64,000 nucleotides of DNA, from the NCBI GenBank assembly GCA_030685065.1, contig JAUXQH010000160.1, forward strand, positions 20,097 to 84,096, written 5' to 3'. The notes under the pieces are model-generated. The model did no database searches. It saw only the letters and a list, made by a program, of their open reading frames with translations, and was not told the origin of the DNA. Both the position numbers and the translations under genes were made by a program. Positions 1 to 8,345 of the stretch are shown here, in pieces. Each line of letters opens with the position of its first letter. Positions within the stretch are counted from its first letter, which is position 1. The stretch is from Pseudomonadota bacterium (GTDB lineage Bacteria > Myxococcota_A > UBA796 > SXON01).

Positions 1-2122
1 CCCCGCGCACCTCGCGGCCGCCGCACGCGCGCTGCCGCAGGGCGTCGCGCTCCACGCGCTGGTCCTCGGCTCCGAGCAGGACGGCGCCGTGCTCGCCGCC
101 CTCACGGACGGCCGGGGCCGCGTCGTCGAGGTCCCCTTCACCGACGCGATCGCCGCGGACGCCGCCGCCGCCGCCGCGCGGCTCTCGTTGCCCCCCGGCG
201 CCCGCTTCACCGCGGACGACCGCTCGGCGTCCTGGGTGCACGCGGTCGGCGCCGGGGACGTGACGGCCGGCGGCGAGGTCATCGTGGTGGGACGCATCCT
301 CCCGGGCCAGTCCCCGCTGCCCCGGATCACCCGGCCGGGGGCGGCGCCGCTCGGGGCCGGGATGGCGGTCGACGCCCACGCCACCGGCCCGCTCGTCGAG
401 CGCGAGGCCGTGCGCGTGCACCTCGCGGACCTCGCCATCCAGGAGGCCGCTGCCCCCTCGGAGGAGGCCCGCGCCGCGCTCGCGGACGAGCAGGTGCGCC
501 TCTCCGTGGCCCACCGTGTGCTCTGCCCGAAGACGACGATGCTCGTGCTCGAGAGCGAGGCCGACTACGTGCGCTTCGGCCTCGACCGGCGCGCCCTCGC
601 CGACATCCTGACCGTCACGCCCGAGGGCATCGGGGTGGCCGAGCGCGGCGCGGGGGCCTGGGGCCAGGCCGCGCGCGACAAGGCGGGGAAGCCTGAAAAA
701 ACGGCCAAGGCCCCCGCGACTCCCGACGACACCCTCGCCGCGAAGGACCTGGACGGGCGCGACGACAACAAGAAGGCCAAGGCTGAAGCGAAGGAGGACG
801 CCGCCGGGGCCCCCATGGAGCGGCTGGCGGAGCGCGGCGAGGAACAGATGAGCGAGGACGAGAAGTCGGTGGCCGAGGACGACGGCACACCCGACGCAGG
901 CCCGGTCGGAGGAAGCTCGCAGCCGAGCCCCCCACCATCCCCGAGAGCCAACGCGGCGAGCGCCGCCGCATCGAGCACCCCCGCATCGAGCACCTCGGCG
1001 CGCCCGTCGCGCTCCGAAGCGCCCCGGCGCGCGCGCCCGTCGAGCCAGTCCAGCGACGCGGCGCCCTCCGTGCAGCGTGAGGTCGAGAGCAACACCGTGG
1101 CCGCCGAGGCCGCGCCCCCGCCGACCCCCTCCGAACCCGAGGCACCCGCCTGGATCCGCGCCGTCGAGATCCCCTCCACCACCATGGCCGCGCTCGAGGC
1201 CGCGGTCGCCGCGAACCCGCGCGACCGCGAGGCAATGAACCAGCTCGCCAACGCGCTCGTCGCCGTCGGTGACACCAAGCGGCTCGCGACGATCGCGCGC
1301 GCCTGGCAGCCCTACGATCCCGACAACCCGCACATCTACGAGCTCATGGGCGAGGCCGCCCTCGCGAACGGGGACCTGCCGCTCGCCCGCCGCGCCTTCG
1401 GCTCCCTGGCCGAGCTGGCGGGCGGCAAGCCGGAGCTCCTGCAGCGCGCGGGCCTCCTGCTCTGGCGCGCGGGTGATGCGACGGCCGCCGAGGTGCCGCT
1501 GCGGCGCGCGATCGAGCTCCGGCCCGACCGCGTGAACGCGCACCGCCACCTCGCGCTCGTGCTGCGGGCCACCGGCCGCCACGCCGAGGCCGTCGAGGTG
1601 CTCGAGGCCGCGGTGCGGGCGACCTTCCCCGACTACTACCAGGGCGTCAACCGCGTGCTCCTGGAGGAGCTCGGCGCCGCCTACCGCGACTGGATCGCGG
1701 CCGCCCCCGGCGAAGCCGCCACGATCCGCGCACGCGCGCGTACGTTCGGGGCAGACCCCGATCGTGTCGACGCCCTCCGCGTGACCCTCGCCTGGGAGAC
1801 CGACGGCAACGACGTCGACCTCCACGTGGTCGACCCTCGCGGCGAGTCCTGCTTCTACGGCCATCGCCAGAACGTGAGCGGTCTGGAGCTCTACGAGGAT
1901 CTCACCCGGGGCCTCGGCCCGGAGGTCATCCGCGGATCCGAGCTCCCGCCGGGCCGCTACGCCATCGGGGTCAAGTACTTCAGCGCCGGCCCGATGGGCG
2001 TCAGCCGCGGCCTCGTCATCATCGAGGAGCGCGGCCGCGCCCCGCGCGTCGAGCCGTTCCGCCTGGTCGAGGGCGGCGGCGACGTGCGCCTGATCACGAC
2101 GGTCGACCTCCCCGGGAAGTAG
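1..2122 (+). CDS. VIT/VWA-type surface protein, 3' part (TPR + DUF2135), 5' truncated by window
   Basis: The reading frame is open from the first bases of the window, so the true start lies upstream. The visible N-terminal part has the stretch SVAHRVLCPKTTMLVLES (near window residue 160), which is typical of the segment after the VWA domain in VIT/VWA proteins. A long low-complexity charged and Ser/Pro/Ala-rich linker follows. Next come TPR-like helices, and the last ~110 residues resemble DUF2135 (LAWETDGNDVDLHVVDPRG and YAIGVKYF). Proteins of this build are usually exported or surface-anchored and are thought to mediate binding; the actual ligand is unknown. The signal peptide, VIT and VWA parts are outside the window, so the family call rests on the C-terminal two thirds. 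Confidence 0.72.
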   Translation, partial: PAHLAAAARALPQGVALHALVLGSEQDGAVLAALTDGRGRVVEVPFTDAIAADAAAAAARLSLPPGARFTADDRSASWVHAVGAGDVTAGGEVIVVGRILPGQSPLPRITRPGAAPLGAGMAVDAHATGPLVEREAVRVHLADLAIQEAAAPSEEARAALADEQVRLSVAHRVLCPKTTMLVLESEADYVRFGLDRRALADILTVTPEGIGVAERGAGAWGQAARDKAGKPEKTAKAPATPDDTLAAKDLDGRDDNKKAKAEAKEDAAGAPMERLAERGEEQMSEDEKSVAEDDGTPDAGPVGGSSQPSPPPSPRANAASAAASSTPASSTSARPSRSEAPRRARPSSQSSDAAPSVQREVESNTVAAEAAPPPTPSEPEAPAWIRAVEIPSTTMAALEAAVAANPRDREAMNQLANALVAVGDTKRLATIARAWQPYDPDNPHIYELMGEAALANGDLPLARRAFGSLAELAGGKPELLQRAGLLLWRAGDATAAEVPLRRAIELRPDRVNAHRHLALVLRATGRHAEAVEVLEAAVRATFPDYYQGVNRVLLEELGAAYRDWIAAAPGEAATIRARARTFGADPDRVDALRVTLAWETDGNDVDLHVVDPRGESCFYGHRQNVSGLELYEDLTRGLGPEVIRGSELPPGRYAIGVKYFSAGPMGVSRGLVIIEERGRAPRVEPFRLVEGGGDVRLITTVDLPGK

Positions 2123-2137
2123 CGCTCCGTCGGAATC

Positions 2138-3082
2138 CTACGCCGGCCAGGCCGCCACGAGCGCGGTGACCAGGCCGGTGGGATCCGCCGCGATCCGCGC
2201 GACCACCCAGGCCACGGGCACGGCGAACGAGAAGAACACGCCGGCGCCGCGGAGGCTGGACGGGTTCGCCCGCCCGCTCATGATCTCGTCGTCGGTGGGC
2301 GGGAGCGAGGGGCGGAACACCGCGATCAGAACGACGACGAGGGAGATCGCGAACGACGCCCAGCCGAGGTTCGCGGGGCCGGCGATCTCCAGGCCGGCTT
2401 GGGTGAGCAGCGCCGACTTCTGGCTTGCGTCCACCGAGGCGATGGCGCTCAGCACGTGGCCCCATGCCATCGCGACGCTCGCGAGCTCGGTGGCGGCGAC
2501 GACCGACATGAACGCCATCGTCGTGGAGATGGAGGCCTCGCGGCCGTTGGTGTCTTGGCCGTTGCAGAGGAGCGAGAGAGCCACGGGAATGACGAACAGG
2601 CCGTAGAGCAGCACCTTGAGGCCGACGGTCGGCATCGGCACGTACATGAACAGGCCCCCGAGGGGCAGGATCGCGGCGAGCCCGCAGAGGAGGAATGCCA
2701 CGACCGGGGCGAAGTACGACCGTGGCGCGCGCACGCCGCCGGCCATGCCTCCGAGGGCGAGCAACGCCGCCGCCGGGACCACCACCAGGGCGAGCGTGGC
2801 GCTGCCCATCGCCTGGGCGATGCCCATGGCCATGGACATGACGCGCTCGGAAGCGCTGGCGCTCGCGGCGCTCTCGAACACCGACGCGCCGCCGACGCTG
2901 CCGGCGATGACGATCAGCGCGTGGACGCCGAGGAACGCGGTCGGAAGGGCGGCGGGCACCTTCCAACGCAGGGCGAGGAGCACCGCGCAGACCAGCGTCC
3001 ACAGGAGCCCGAACCCGAAGGCGGCGAGCTGCACCCAGGCGACCCAGCCGGTGTCTTCTACGATCGAGGCGATGAGACGCAT
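2138..3082 (-). CDS. Polytopic membrane protein of unknown function
   Basis: The product is about 314 residues with some seven hydrophobic segments, for example WVQLAAFGFGLLWTLVCAVL, a segment around VVVPAAALLALGG, and VAFLLCGLAAILPLGGLF. I recognise no family motif. An in-frame GTG lies two codons upstream, but the ATG used here is preceded by GGAG at a spacing of 5 nt, whereas the GTG would sit directly on that GGAG; the ATG is therefore the better start. It converges with the preceding gene, with 15 bp between the stop codons. Inner-membrane location is inferred from hydrophobicity only. Confidence 0.7.
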   Translation of the reverse strand: MRLIASIVEDTGWVAWVQLAAFGFGLLWTLVCAVLLALRWKVPAALPTAFLGVHALIVIAGSVGGASVFESAASASASERVMSMAMGIAQAMGSATLALVVVPAAALLALGGMAGGVRAPRSYFAPVVAFLLCGLAAILPLGGLFMYVPMPTVGLKVLLYGLFVIPVALSLLCNGQDTNGREASISTTMAFMSVVAATELASVAMAWGHVLSAIASVDASQKSALLTQAGLEIAGPANLGWASFAISLVVVLIAVFRPSLPPTDDEIMSGRANPSSLRGAGVFFSFAVPVAWVVARIAADPTGLVTALVAAWPA

Positions 3083-3137
3083 GTTCACTCCGGCCGCAGT
3101 CTACCCTTGTCGCGGGGTTTTCGGCTCCCGCGCTCCC

Positions 3138-3926
3138 TCACGGTCGTGCTTCTGCCTCGAAGGGCGCATCCCGCACCGCACGCTCCCGGCGCAGCGCGAG
3201 CTGCAGGCGCACTGCGCGGACATGGGTGTCCGGAGGGGCACGCTCGACCAGGGTGCGCTGGACGCACCGGACCGTCACTGCCAGCGCGGACGCAATCCGC
3301 GCGGTGGTGTCCGATGCTGCGTGAATCGCTGCGTTGCGAGCGGTGATCACGTCGGCGGCGCGTCCGGTCAGGGAGCTGAGCGCAAACGCGGCACAGGCCG
3401 CGTCGAGAAGGTAGCCCACCCCGATGGCGGGCTCGAGCGCGGTCACGCCCAGAGGGGCGAGTAGATCGACGCGCGTGACGCGCGGCAGGTGCTCGCTCAC
3501 GCGAAGCGCGATCGCGCTCCCGAAGGCCCGCATTCCAAGGATATCGAGAACCGCGCTTCCTTCCTGGAGAGGGTCCGTCGCCACGCCATGGTGCTTATCC
3601 TGCGCGAGGATGTAACGAAAGGCCTCCCCGAGGTGCCACTGGTTCCGCACGGGGAGCCGCCGCACGAGCAACAACGGCACGCCCGGGTGCTGCCGCGCCA
3701 TCACCAGCCGGAGCCGGCGCACGAGCGCGTCCACCCCCGTGTCGTCCATCAAGACCAGCAGGTGCAGGTGGGTGTCGACGAACCGCCAGGCCAGGACCGG
3801 CAGCTCCCGCGCCAACCCGGACATCACCCGTGACAGGCGACGGCGCGCTGCCAGCGACGGCGCGAAAACCCGATCATCCTGCAGGCGCAAGATCAGGTGG
3901 AAGCCGAGGGTCGGCGGGTGTGTCAT
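3138..3926 (-). CDS. RAYT-like (IS200/Y1-type) transposase-related protein
   Basis: This 262-residue protein has the layout of REP-associated tyrosine transposases of the Y1/HUH superfamily. It opens with GFHLILRLQDDR, then has the HUH-like segment FVDTHLHLLVLMDD (His-x-His), then NQWHLGEAFRYILAQD, which matches the helix that carries the catalytic Tyr (FRYIL), and a DILGMR motif. RAYTs are single-copy domesticated transposases linked to short palindromic repeats. Consistent with that, three 83-bp tandem repeats and several perfect hairpins lie directly upstream (4011-4470). No Shine-Dalgarno sequence is evident before the ATG. The C-terminal ~100 residues look like a helical DNA-binding extension. 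Whether it is active cannot be told from sequence alone. Confidence 0.7.
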   Translation of the reverse strand: MTHPPTLGFHLILRLQDDRVFAPSLAARRRLSRVMSGLARELPVLAWRFVDTHLHLLVLMDDTGVDALVRRLRLVMARQHPGVPLLLVRRLPVRNQWHLGEAFRYILAQDKHHGVATDPLQEGSAVLDILGMRAFGSAIALRVSEHLPRVTRVDLLAPLGVTALEPAIGVGYLLDAACAAFALSSLTGRAADVITARNAAIHAASDTTARIASALAVTVRCVQRTLVERAPPDTHVRAVRLQLALRRERAVRDAPFEAEARP

Positions 3927-4010
3927 GGCGGCGCATGGGTAGGCACCTCAAAACGTTCGTCAATGGTCGACATGCGTTTGACCATCCGAACGCTCGGTGT
4001 GCCTCGTGGT

Positions 4011-4240
4011 GGCGAACGAGCTCGCCCAGGTGTGGAGAGGTGGTCGAGTTGGTTCGCTTCGGGGGCGAGTTTTGCGTTGCCAAGCGCGGATCTGGCGAAC
4101 GAGCTCGCCCAGGTGTGGGGAGGTGGTCGAGTTCGTTCACCTGGGGGGCGAGTTTTACGTCGCCAAGCCCAGATCTGGCGAACGAGCTCGCGCAGGTGTG
4201 GAGAGGTGGTCGAGTTGGTTCGCTTGGGGGGCGAGCACGG
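4011..4240. repeat. Three tandem copies of an 83-bp repeat next to the RAYT-like gene
   Basis: Copies begin with GGCGAACGAGCTCGC at 4011, 4094 and 4177, exactly 83 bp apart; the third is cut short near 4240. Each unit contains CTCGCCC near its left end (CTCGCGC in the third copy) and GGGCGAG about 45 bp later, which can pair, and a GCGAAC / GTTCGC pair that would cross the first one. The region between genes from 3927 to 4495 (569 bp) has no convincing coding potential. Confidence 0.85.
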
Positions 4241-4267
4241 GCGTCCCATGGCTCGGTCGGGGCCCCC

Positions 4268-4470
4268 GGCGCCGCGGCGGCGCCGTCGCCGCGCTCCGGG
4301 CGCGCGCTCACGCGCTTGGTCCGCGGCGTCGCTGCGCGACGCGGCGGGACCGCCGGCAAAGCCGGCGCCCTCCGAGCGACTGGGCCAACGTCGCCAGCCA
4401 AACTCGCGATCTCCACGACAAGCCTGACCCTGTCCCTGTCTTCGGGGCGTTGCGGGGGCGGAGCCCCCGC
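4268..4470. repeat. Cluster of perfect short hairpins in the RAYT intergenic region
   Basis: Four perfect inverted repeats with 3-nt loops lie here: GGCGCCG-CGG-CGGCGCC (4268-4284), GCGTCGC-TGC-GCGACGC (4326-4342), CGCCGGC-AAA-GCCGGCG (4351-4367) and GCGGGGGC-GGA-GCCCCCGC (4452-4470). None is followed by a T-tract, so they are better seen as REP-like elements than as intrinsic terminators. The last one lies 26 bp beyond the stop of the GH57 gene and might still act as a 3' end-protecting structure. Confidence 0.7.
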
Positions 4471-4495
4471 CCCAAGATCCCTCTCGCCAACCGCC

Positions 4496-6298
4496 CTAAA
4501 CCCTCGGCACGGTCGGCCCCCGCTCGCGCCAGGGCAGCTTCAGCGCGCCCTCTCCCGGCACGCGGAGGCCGCTGGGGCCTTCGAGCACCACGGCATCCCC
4601 CCCTGCGAGCACGGCGCGGTCGGACTCGAAGCGCACCTTGGTCCCGTTGGCCTCCACGCTCCAGCCCTCTCCGCCGGGCACGAGCTTCAGGTGGAGTTGG
4701 CCGCCTCGTTCGCCGAAGAGCAGGGCGCGTGGCATCCCGCGCACCGGGGCCATGGCGCCGGCGCGCAGCTCCACACGCCCCGCGGGTGCCCAGGCAAACC
4801 AATCGTCACCGTCAGGTGGCAGGGGCGCGAGCGGCGCGACGATGCCCGTGGCCGAGCGCTTGATGGGCTCGGCGAGGGCGGCGGGCACCGGGCCACCCAT
4901 CTCTTCCCACGCGGCGGTGAGGTGGGCGCGGAACAGACGGTCGAATTCGCCCTCGAACGAGGTGCTGAATTCGTCTCCGTACCACCAGAACCAATCGCTG
5001 CCCTGCGCGGCGAGCAGGTGCTCGCGGGCTCCTGGAGGACGGCCGCGGCGCTCCCACTCGGCGCGTGCATCCCGCAGCAGCTCCCATGCCACGCGATCTT
5101 CGGGGTGGCCGATCCAAATCTTGAAGTCTCCGCCGATCCAGGAGCCCGTGTGCAAAGAATGCACGCGACCGCGGGGCTTGTCGGCGGCCATCTCGCCGCA
5201 GGTGCGGGTCTTCGCGCGGGTGAGCAGCGTGCGCAGGAAATGCTCCCCGGCGTCACGGTAGGACTCCCAGGGGTTCTCGCCGTCGAGCGCGAGGAGCCGC
5301 GGGCGATCGCCGAGCCGCTGGAGGAGATCGAGCGCGGCCTCTTCGCCGCGCCAGCTCGCGTAGACGAAGCCGACCCGGTCGGAGAGCGCGTGGTCCCGGA
5401 AGATGCCGCGCATCCGACCGACCTCCCAGGGCCCGCCGATGTCGCCCGGATCGCGACCGGAGCGGGCGAGCACGTCCTCGTCCGTCGCGAACCACGCGTA
5501 ACCGGCATCCGCCGCGAGCTCGATCACCTCGGGGCTCACGCCGCCCTCCGAGGGCCAGAGGCCGCGCACCGGCTTGCCGATCCAGGCCTCGACCCGCGCG
5601 CGCGCCCGCACGAGCTGCTCCCGCGCGTCCTCCACCCAGCGAAAGCCCGGATCGGGCACGCCCGGCATCGAGCGCCGCGCGTGGGCCGTGTCCACCAGCA
5701 GCGGGAGGATGGGGTGGTAGTAGGGGGTGCAGCTCACCTCGGGCAACGCGCGGTACAGGGCGGGGAGCTCGAGCAGGATCGCGGCCTGGACGGCCAACAC
5801 GTGGTCCTTCTCCGCCTCCGTGTAACCCTCTCCCTTGCGACGCAGCTCGCGCAGCTCGGGGTGGTCGCGCAGCGCAGAGAAGCCGAACCAGGCGAGGTTG
5901 GACCACACCACGACGTCACGAAGCCGCCGCACGTCGAAGCGCTCGCCCGCGTCGAACCGTCCCCGGAGCTCCCCCCAAGCGGGGAACCACGCGAAGCTCG
6001 ACGGGTTGCCGTGAAAGAAGTTCCGGAGCAACCACGCGGCCTCGTGCGGCTCGTAGGACGCCGCGGGACGGCGCGCGAGGGCCAGGTGCGTGTCGGTGCC
6101 CCCGCCGCGGTAGTGCTCCCACTGGTCGATCAGCGAGGGAACGACGTTCACCGTGACCCGGGCGCCCGTGGCCGCGATGACGTGCGGAACGTCGCGGTAG
6201 CCGCGGGTGGCGTGCAGGCGGACCCAGGGCATCGTCGGGATGCCGGTTTTCGGGTCGCGGTAGTCGGGCTGGTGCATGTGGAGGAGCAGGGAGAGCAT
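4496..6298 (-). CDS. Glycoside hydrolase family 57 (alpha-amylase/4-alpha-glucanotransferase-like)
   Basis: The 600-residue protein begins with LLLHMHQPDY, the HQP motif 1 of GH57 enzymes. GLWPSEGG (residues 246-253) matches motif 3 with the likely nucleophile Glu251, and LALDGENPWE (336-345) matches motif 4 with the likely acid/base Asp339. YYHPILPLL near residue 193 is another family signature. GH57 enzymes act on alpha-glucans (amylase, glucanotransferase, branching enzyme); which activity applies here is not clear. There is no signal peptide, so a cytoplasmic role in glycogen or maltodextrin metabolism is inferred. The start was placed at ATG 6298 because the HQP motif must be N-terminal; longer in-frame extensions carry no family sequence. 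Confidence 0.88.
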   Translation of the reverse strand: MLSLLLHMHQPDYRDPKTGIPTMPWVRLHATRGYRDVPHVIAATGARVTVNVVPSLIDQWEHYRGGGTDTHLALARRPAASYEPHEAAWLLRNFFHGNPSSFAWFPAWGELRGRFDAGERFDVRRLRDVVVWSNLAWFGFSALRDHPELRELRRKGEGYTEAEKDHVLAVQAAILLELPALYRALPEVSCTPYYHPILPLLVDTAHARRSMPGVPDPGFRWVEDAREQLVRARARVEAWIGKPVRGLWPSEGGVSPEVIELAADAGYAWFATDEDVLARSGRDPGDIGGPWEVGRMRGIFRDHALSDRVGFVYASWRGEEAALDLLQRLGDRPRLLALDGENPWESYRDAGEHFLRTLLTRAKTRTCGEMAADKPRGRVHSLHTGSWIGGDFKIWIGHPEDRVAWELLRDARAEWERRGRPPGAREHLLAAQGSDWFWWYGDEFSTSFEGEFDRLFRAHLTAAWEEMGGPVPAALAEPIKRSATGIVAPLAPLPPDGDDWFAWAPAGRVELRAGAMAPVRGMPRALLFGERGGQLHLKLVPGGEGWSVEANGTKVRFESDRAVLAGGDAVVLEGPSGLRVPGEGALKLPWRERGPTVPRV

Positions 6299-6415
6299 TG
6301 TTCGTCCCGAATAGCTCCGGATCGGGCGCGGAGCCATCCACGCGCGAGGTGTCACCGTGTATCACACGGCTTGCGGGTCGCTCCGATCTCCGTGTACCAC
6401 CCCTACGGAGGAACG

Positions 6416-7036
6416 ATGACCCACCTGCTGCTACTGCTCGCGGCCGCCTGCACGGGCGCCGACAAGGCCGATGACACCGGAGTCCCCGCTGACACGGATT
6501 CGGACACGGATACCGACACGGACACGGACACGGACACGGACACGGACACGGACACGGACACGGATACGGATACGGATACGGATACGGACACGGATACCGA
6601 CACGGATACCGACACGGATACCGACACGGATACCGACCCCGATCCCCCCTGGGCCGGCACCTTCGAGGGCGTGGTCACCGCGAACCTCGAGGAAGGCGGC
6701 TTCGTTCTCCAGACGGGAAGCTGCTCTCCGACCCTGTCCGTCACCCTCCCCGCGGAGAGCACCGGAGCGGTCGTGGGCACCGGCGGGTTCGCCTGCGCGC
6801 CGGAGGGCATGAGCGTCTCGGATTGGTTGTTCGAGGGCGACACCTTGGATGCGAGCACGTGGTCCGGCACCGTCACCGTCAGCGTCTCGGGGTGGGACGT
6901 GTCGGCCGTCGCCGACTTCGAGGGCACCCTGGTGGGTGACACCCTCACGGTCACCGTTCCGGCTGGGAGCATGACCTCCGGCGGGGAGTGGTACTACGGT
7001 TGGTCGGCCCTCACGTTCGACCTCGTCCGGATCTGA
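6416..7036 (+). CDS. Lipoprotein with Asp-Thr repeat spacer
   Basis: A 206-residue precursor with signal peptide MTHLLLLLAAAC; the Cys is the lipobox Cys, giving a mature acylated N-terminus. Residues ~26-75 are an almost pure (Asp-Thr)n tract encoded by hexamer repeats, acting as an extended acidic spacer. The following ~130 residues (FEGVVTANLEEGGFVLQTG onward) are beta-rich with two cysteines and match no family known to me. The start is supported by GGAGG 4 nt before the ATG. A cell-surface or periplasmic lipoprotein is inferred. It is one of three Asp-Thr lipoproteins in the window. Confidence 0.8.
   Translation: MTHLLLLLAAACTGADKADDTGVPADTDSDTDTDTDTDTDTDTDTDTDTDTDTDTDTDTDTDTDTDTDTDTDTDPDPPWAGTFEGVVTANLEEGGFVLQTGSCSPTLSVTLPAESTGAVVGTGGFACAPEGMSVSDWLFEGDTLDASTWSGTVTVSVSGWDVSAVADFEGTLVGDTLTVTVPAGSMTSGGEWYYGWSALTFDLVRI
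6491..6640 (+). repeat. Hexanucleotide coding repeat (Asp-Thr tract)
   Basis: About 25 tandem GACACN/GATACN hexamers encode a run of Asp-Thr. Runs of identical GACACG and of GATACG units suggest recent slippage. Unit gain or loss keeps the frame, so it would change spacer length without breaking the gene. Confidence 0.9.
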
Positions 7037-7057
7037 CACATCGGGGGGGCGGGGCCG

Positions 7058-8086
7058 CTACTCGACCTCACACCGCGGCACCTCTCCCTCGCGCTCGGTG
7101 AGGCGCCGACACTCCACTTCGCCGATCAGGTTGCCCCAGGCGGTCGGGAGCGAGACGCGGACGCGGCGGCCGTCCCCGGACAGGCGGGAGACCTGGACGT
7201 CGCGGAGCGCACGCCCGAACGGGATCGTCGCGTCAATCGCGTGGATGAACGCCCCCCTCGCGAGCTCCACGAGCGAGCCGGTGAGCGGTGGGCCCCCGCT
7301 CCCGCCCGCGGCCCCCACCGCGTACCCCGGGACGTCGGCCACCGCGTCGGCCGGCACCCACCCGTGCGCCTGCGCGGCGGGGGTCCGGACTTCGATGGGG
7401 CGCCAACCCTCGCTCGCCGCACCCGCGGCGAAGAGCAGGAGCGTGGTGTCGGCGCGCAGGGTGGCGAGGACGTCGCCTCCCGGGCCGTCGCGCAGGGGCA
7501 CCGACACGCCGCCGTCGCCATGGGTCGGGTCCACGAGGGCAAGATCGGCGAAGCGGCCGTCCATCTGCCAGCGCGTGACCCGCCACAGCGGCCCCACCGC
7601 CGCGGCGGGAACCCAGCCGTCGAGCGTGAGGCCATCCTCGCTCCAGGCGATCCGAACGTCGCCATGCGCCTTTGCGCCGAGCGTGATCGCCGTGCCGCCC
7701 GCGAGCGCCACGCCTCCTGTCGCGGGCACCTTGCCCGGCTCCGCGCGTATGGCGGCCCGATCGTCCGGGCGAGGCGCCAGATCCTCGCGGCGCACCCCCA
7801 CGACCACCCGCACGCCGCGGGAGTCGTGGGCCACGCGGACGACGGCGCCCTCGTCGGACACGACGATGGTGTCGAACGGCTGGGTGTCCCCAGGAGAGAA
7901 CACCCGCTTTCCCGGGTTCACCTCGAACGGCCCGATGGAGGCCACGGTGGCTCGCCACGGGGTGTCGGTGCCGGGCGATACGGCCGACAAGGCGCCGGTG
8001 ATCCGCGCGGCGGGAGTGGGAGCGGCGGGCCACGTTGCCGCGGCGGGGGTGGCGGCAGCGGCAAGGCCCGCGAGGAAGAGGAGCAT
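7058..8086 (-). CDS. Secreted protein with bacterial SH3-like domains
   Basis: The 342-residue product starts with the signal peptide MLLFLAGLAAAATPAAA. The middle holds two SH3b-like modules: one ends WVPAAAVGPLWRV, the other runs GGDVLATLRADTTLLLF...GWVPADAV, both with the Gly-Trp-Val-Pro ending typical of SH3b repeats. The ATG at 8086 was chosen because it opens the signal peptide and has GAGG just upstream; an upstream in-frame ATG would add 33 Arg-rich residues ahead of it. SH3b domains often bind cell wall or protein ligands, but the ligand here is unknown. Confidence 0.75.
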   Translation of the reverse strand: MLLFLAGLAAAATPAAATWPAAPTPAARITGALSAVSPGTDTPWRATVASIGPFEVNPGKRVFSPGDTQPFDTIVVSDEGAVVRVAHDSRGVRVVVGVRREDLAPRPDDRAAIRAEPGKVPATGGVALAGGTAITLGAKAHGDVRIAWSEDGLTLDGWVPAAAVGPLWRVTRWQMDGRFADLALVDPTHGDGGVSVPLRDGPGGDVLATLRADTTLLLFAAGAASEGWRPIEVRTPAAQAHGWVPADAVADVPGYAVGAAGGSGGPPLTGSLVELARGAFIHAIDATIPFGRALRDVQVSRLSGDGRRVRVSLPTAWGNLIGEVECRRLTEREGEVPRCEVE

Positions 8087-8135
8087 GACACCTCGACGGC
8101 CGTGTGAGGCTCGTCGCCGCGGAGTAGCCGGCCAG

Positions 8136-8258
8136 ATGTCCTCCCGCCTGCCCCTGTCGCTCCCGGCCTTGTTCGGGGTCTTCACGCTCGCCCTCGGCTG
8201 CGTGGGCGCCCGCGAAGGAGACGCCCCGGGGCGAATGTATGGATGGACCTCGACCTGA
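8136..8258 (+). CDS. Possible 40-residue mini-lipoprotein, divergent from the SH3 gene
   Basis: MSSRLPLSLPALFGVFTLALGC looks like a signal peptide with a lipobox LALGC, but only 18 residues follow before a stop. In another frame, starting at ATG 8243 and overlapping this end, an acidic peptide (MDLDLNTAALPRDDSSAAPS...) continues to 8404. The two could be remnants of one frameshifted gene, or chance. The 8087-8345 gap holds nothing else I can support. Confidence 0.25.
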   Translation: MSSRLPLSLPALFGVFTLALGCVGAREGDAPGRMYGWTST

Positions 8259-8345
8259 ACACGGCGGCCCTCCCGAGGGACGACTCCTCCGCGGCGCCCT
8301 CCGTGACGCTCGGGCCCGAGGACGTGGTGTTCGAGGTCGGCCCCC

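Noticed and set aside
4011..4240. CRISPR array
   Set aside because: The 83-bp units are contiguous tandem copies without unique spacers, and no cas gene is near.
4452..4470. Intrinsic terminator for the GH57 gene
   Set aside because: The hairpin is strong but has no T-tract on the relevant strand, and three similar hairpins lie beside it, so a repeat origin is more likely.
3830..6415. Long plus-strand frame leading into the Asp-Thr lipoprotein at 6416
   Set aside because: The upstream ~860 codons are antisense to GH57 and cross the repeat region. The signal peptide and ribosome-binding site fix the start at 6416.
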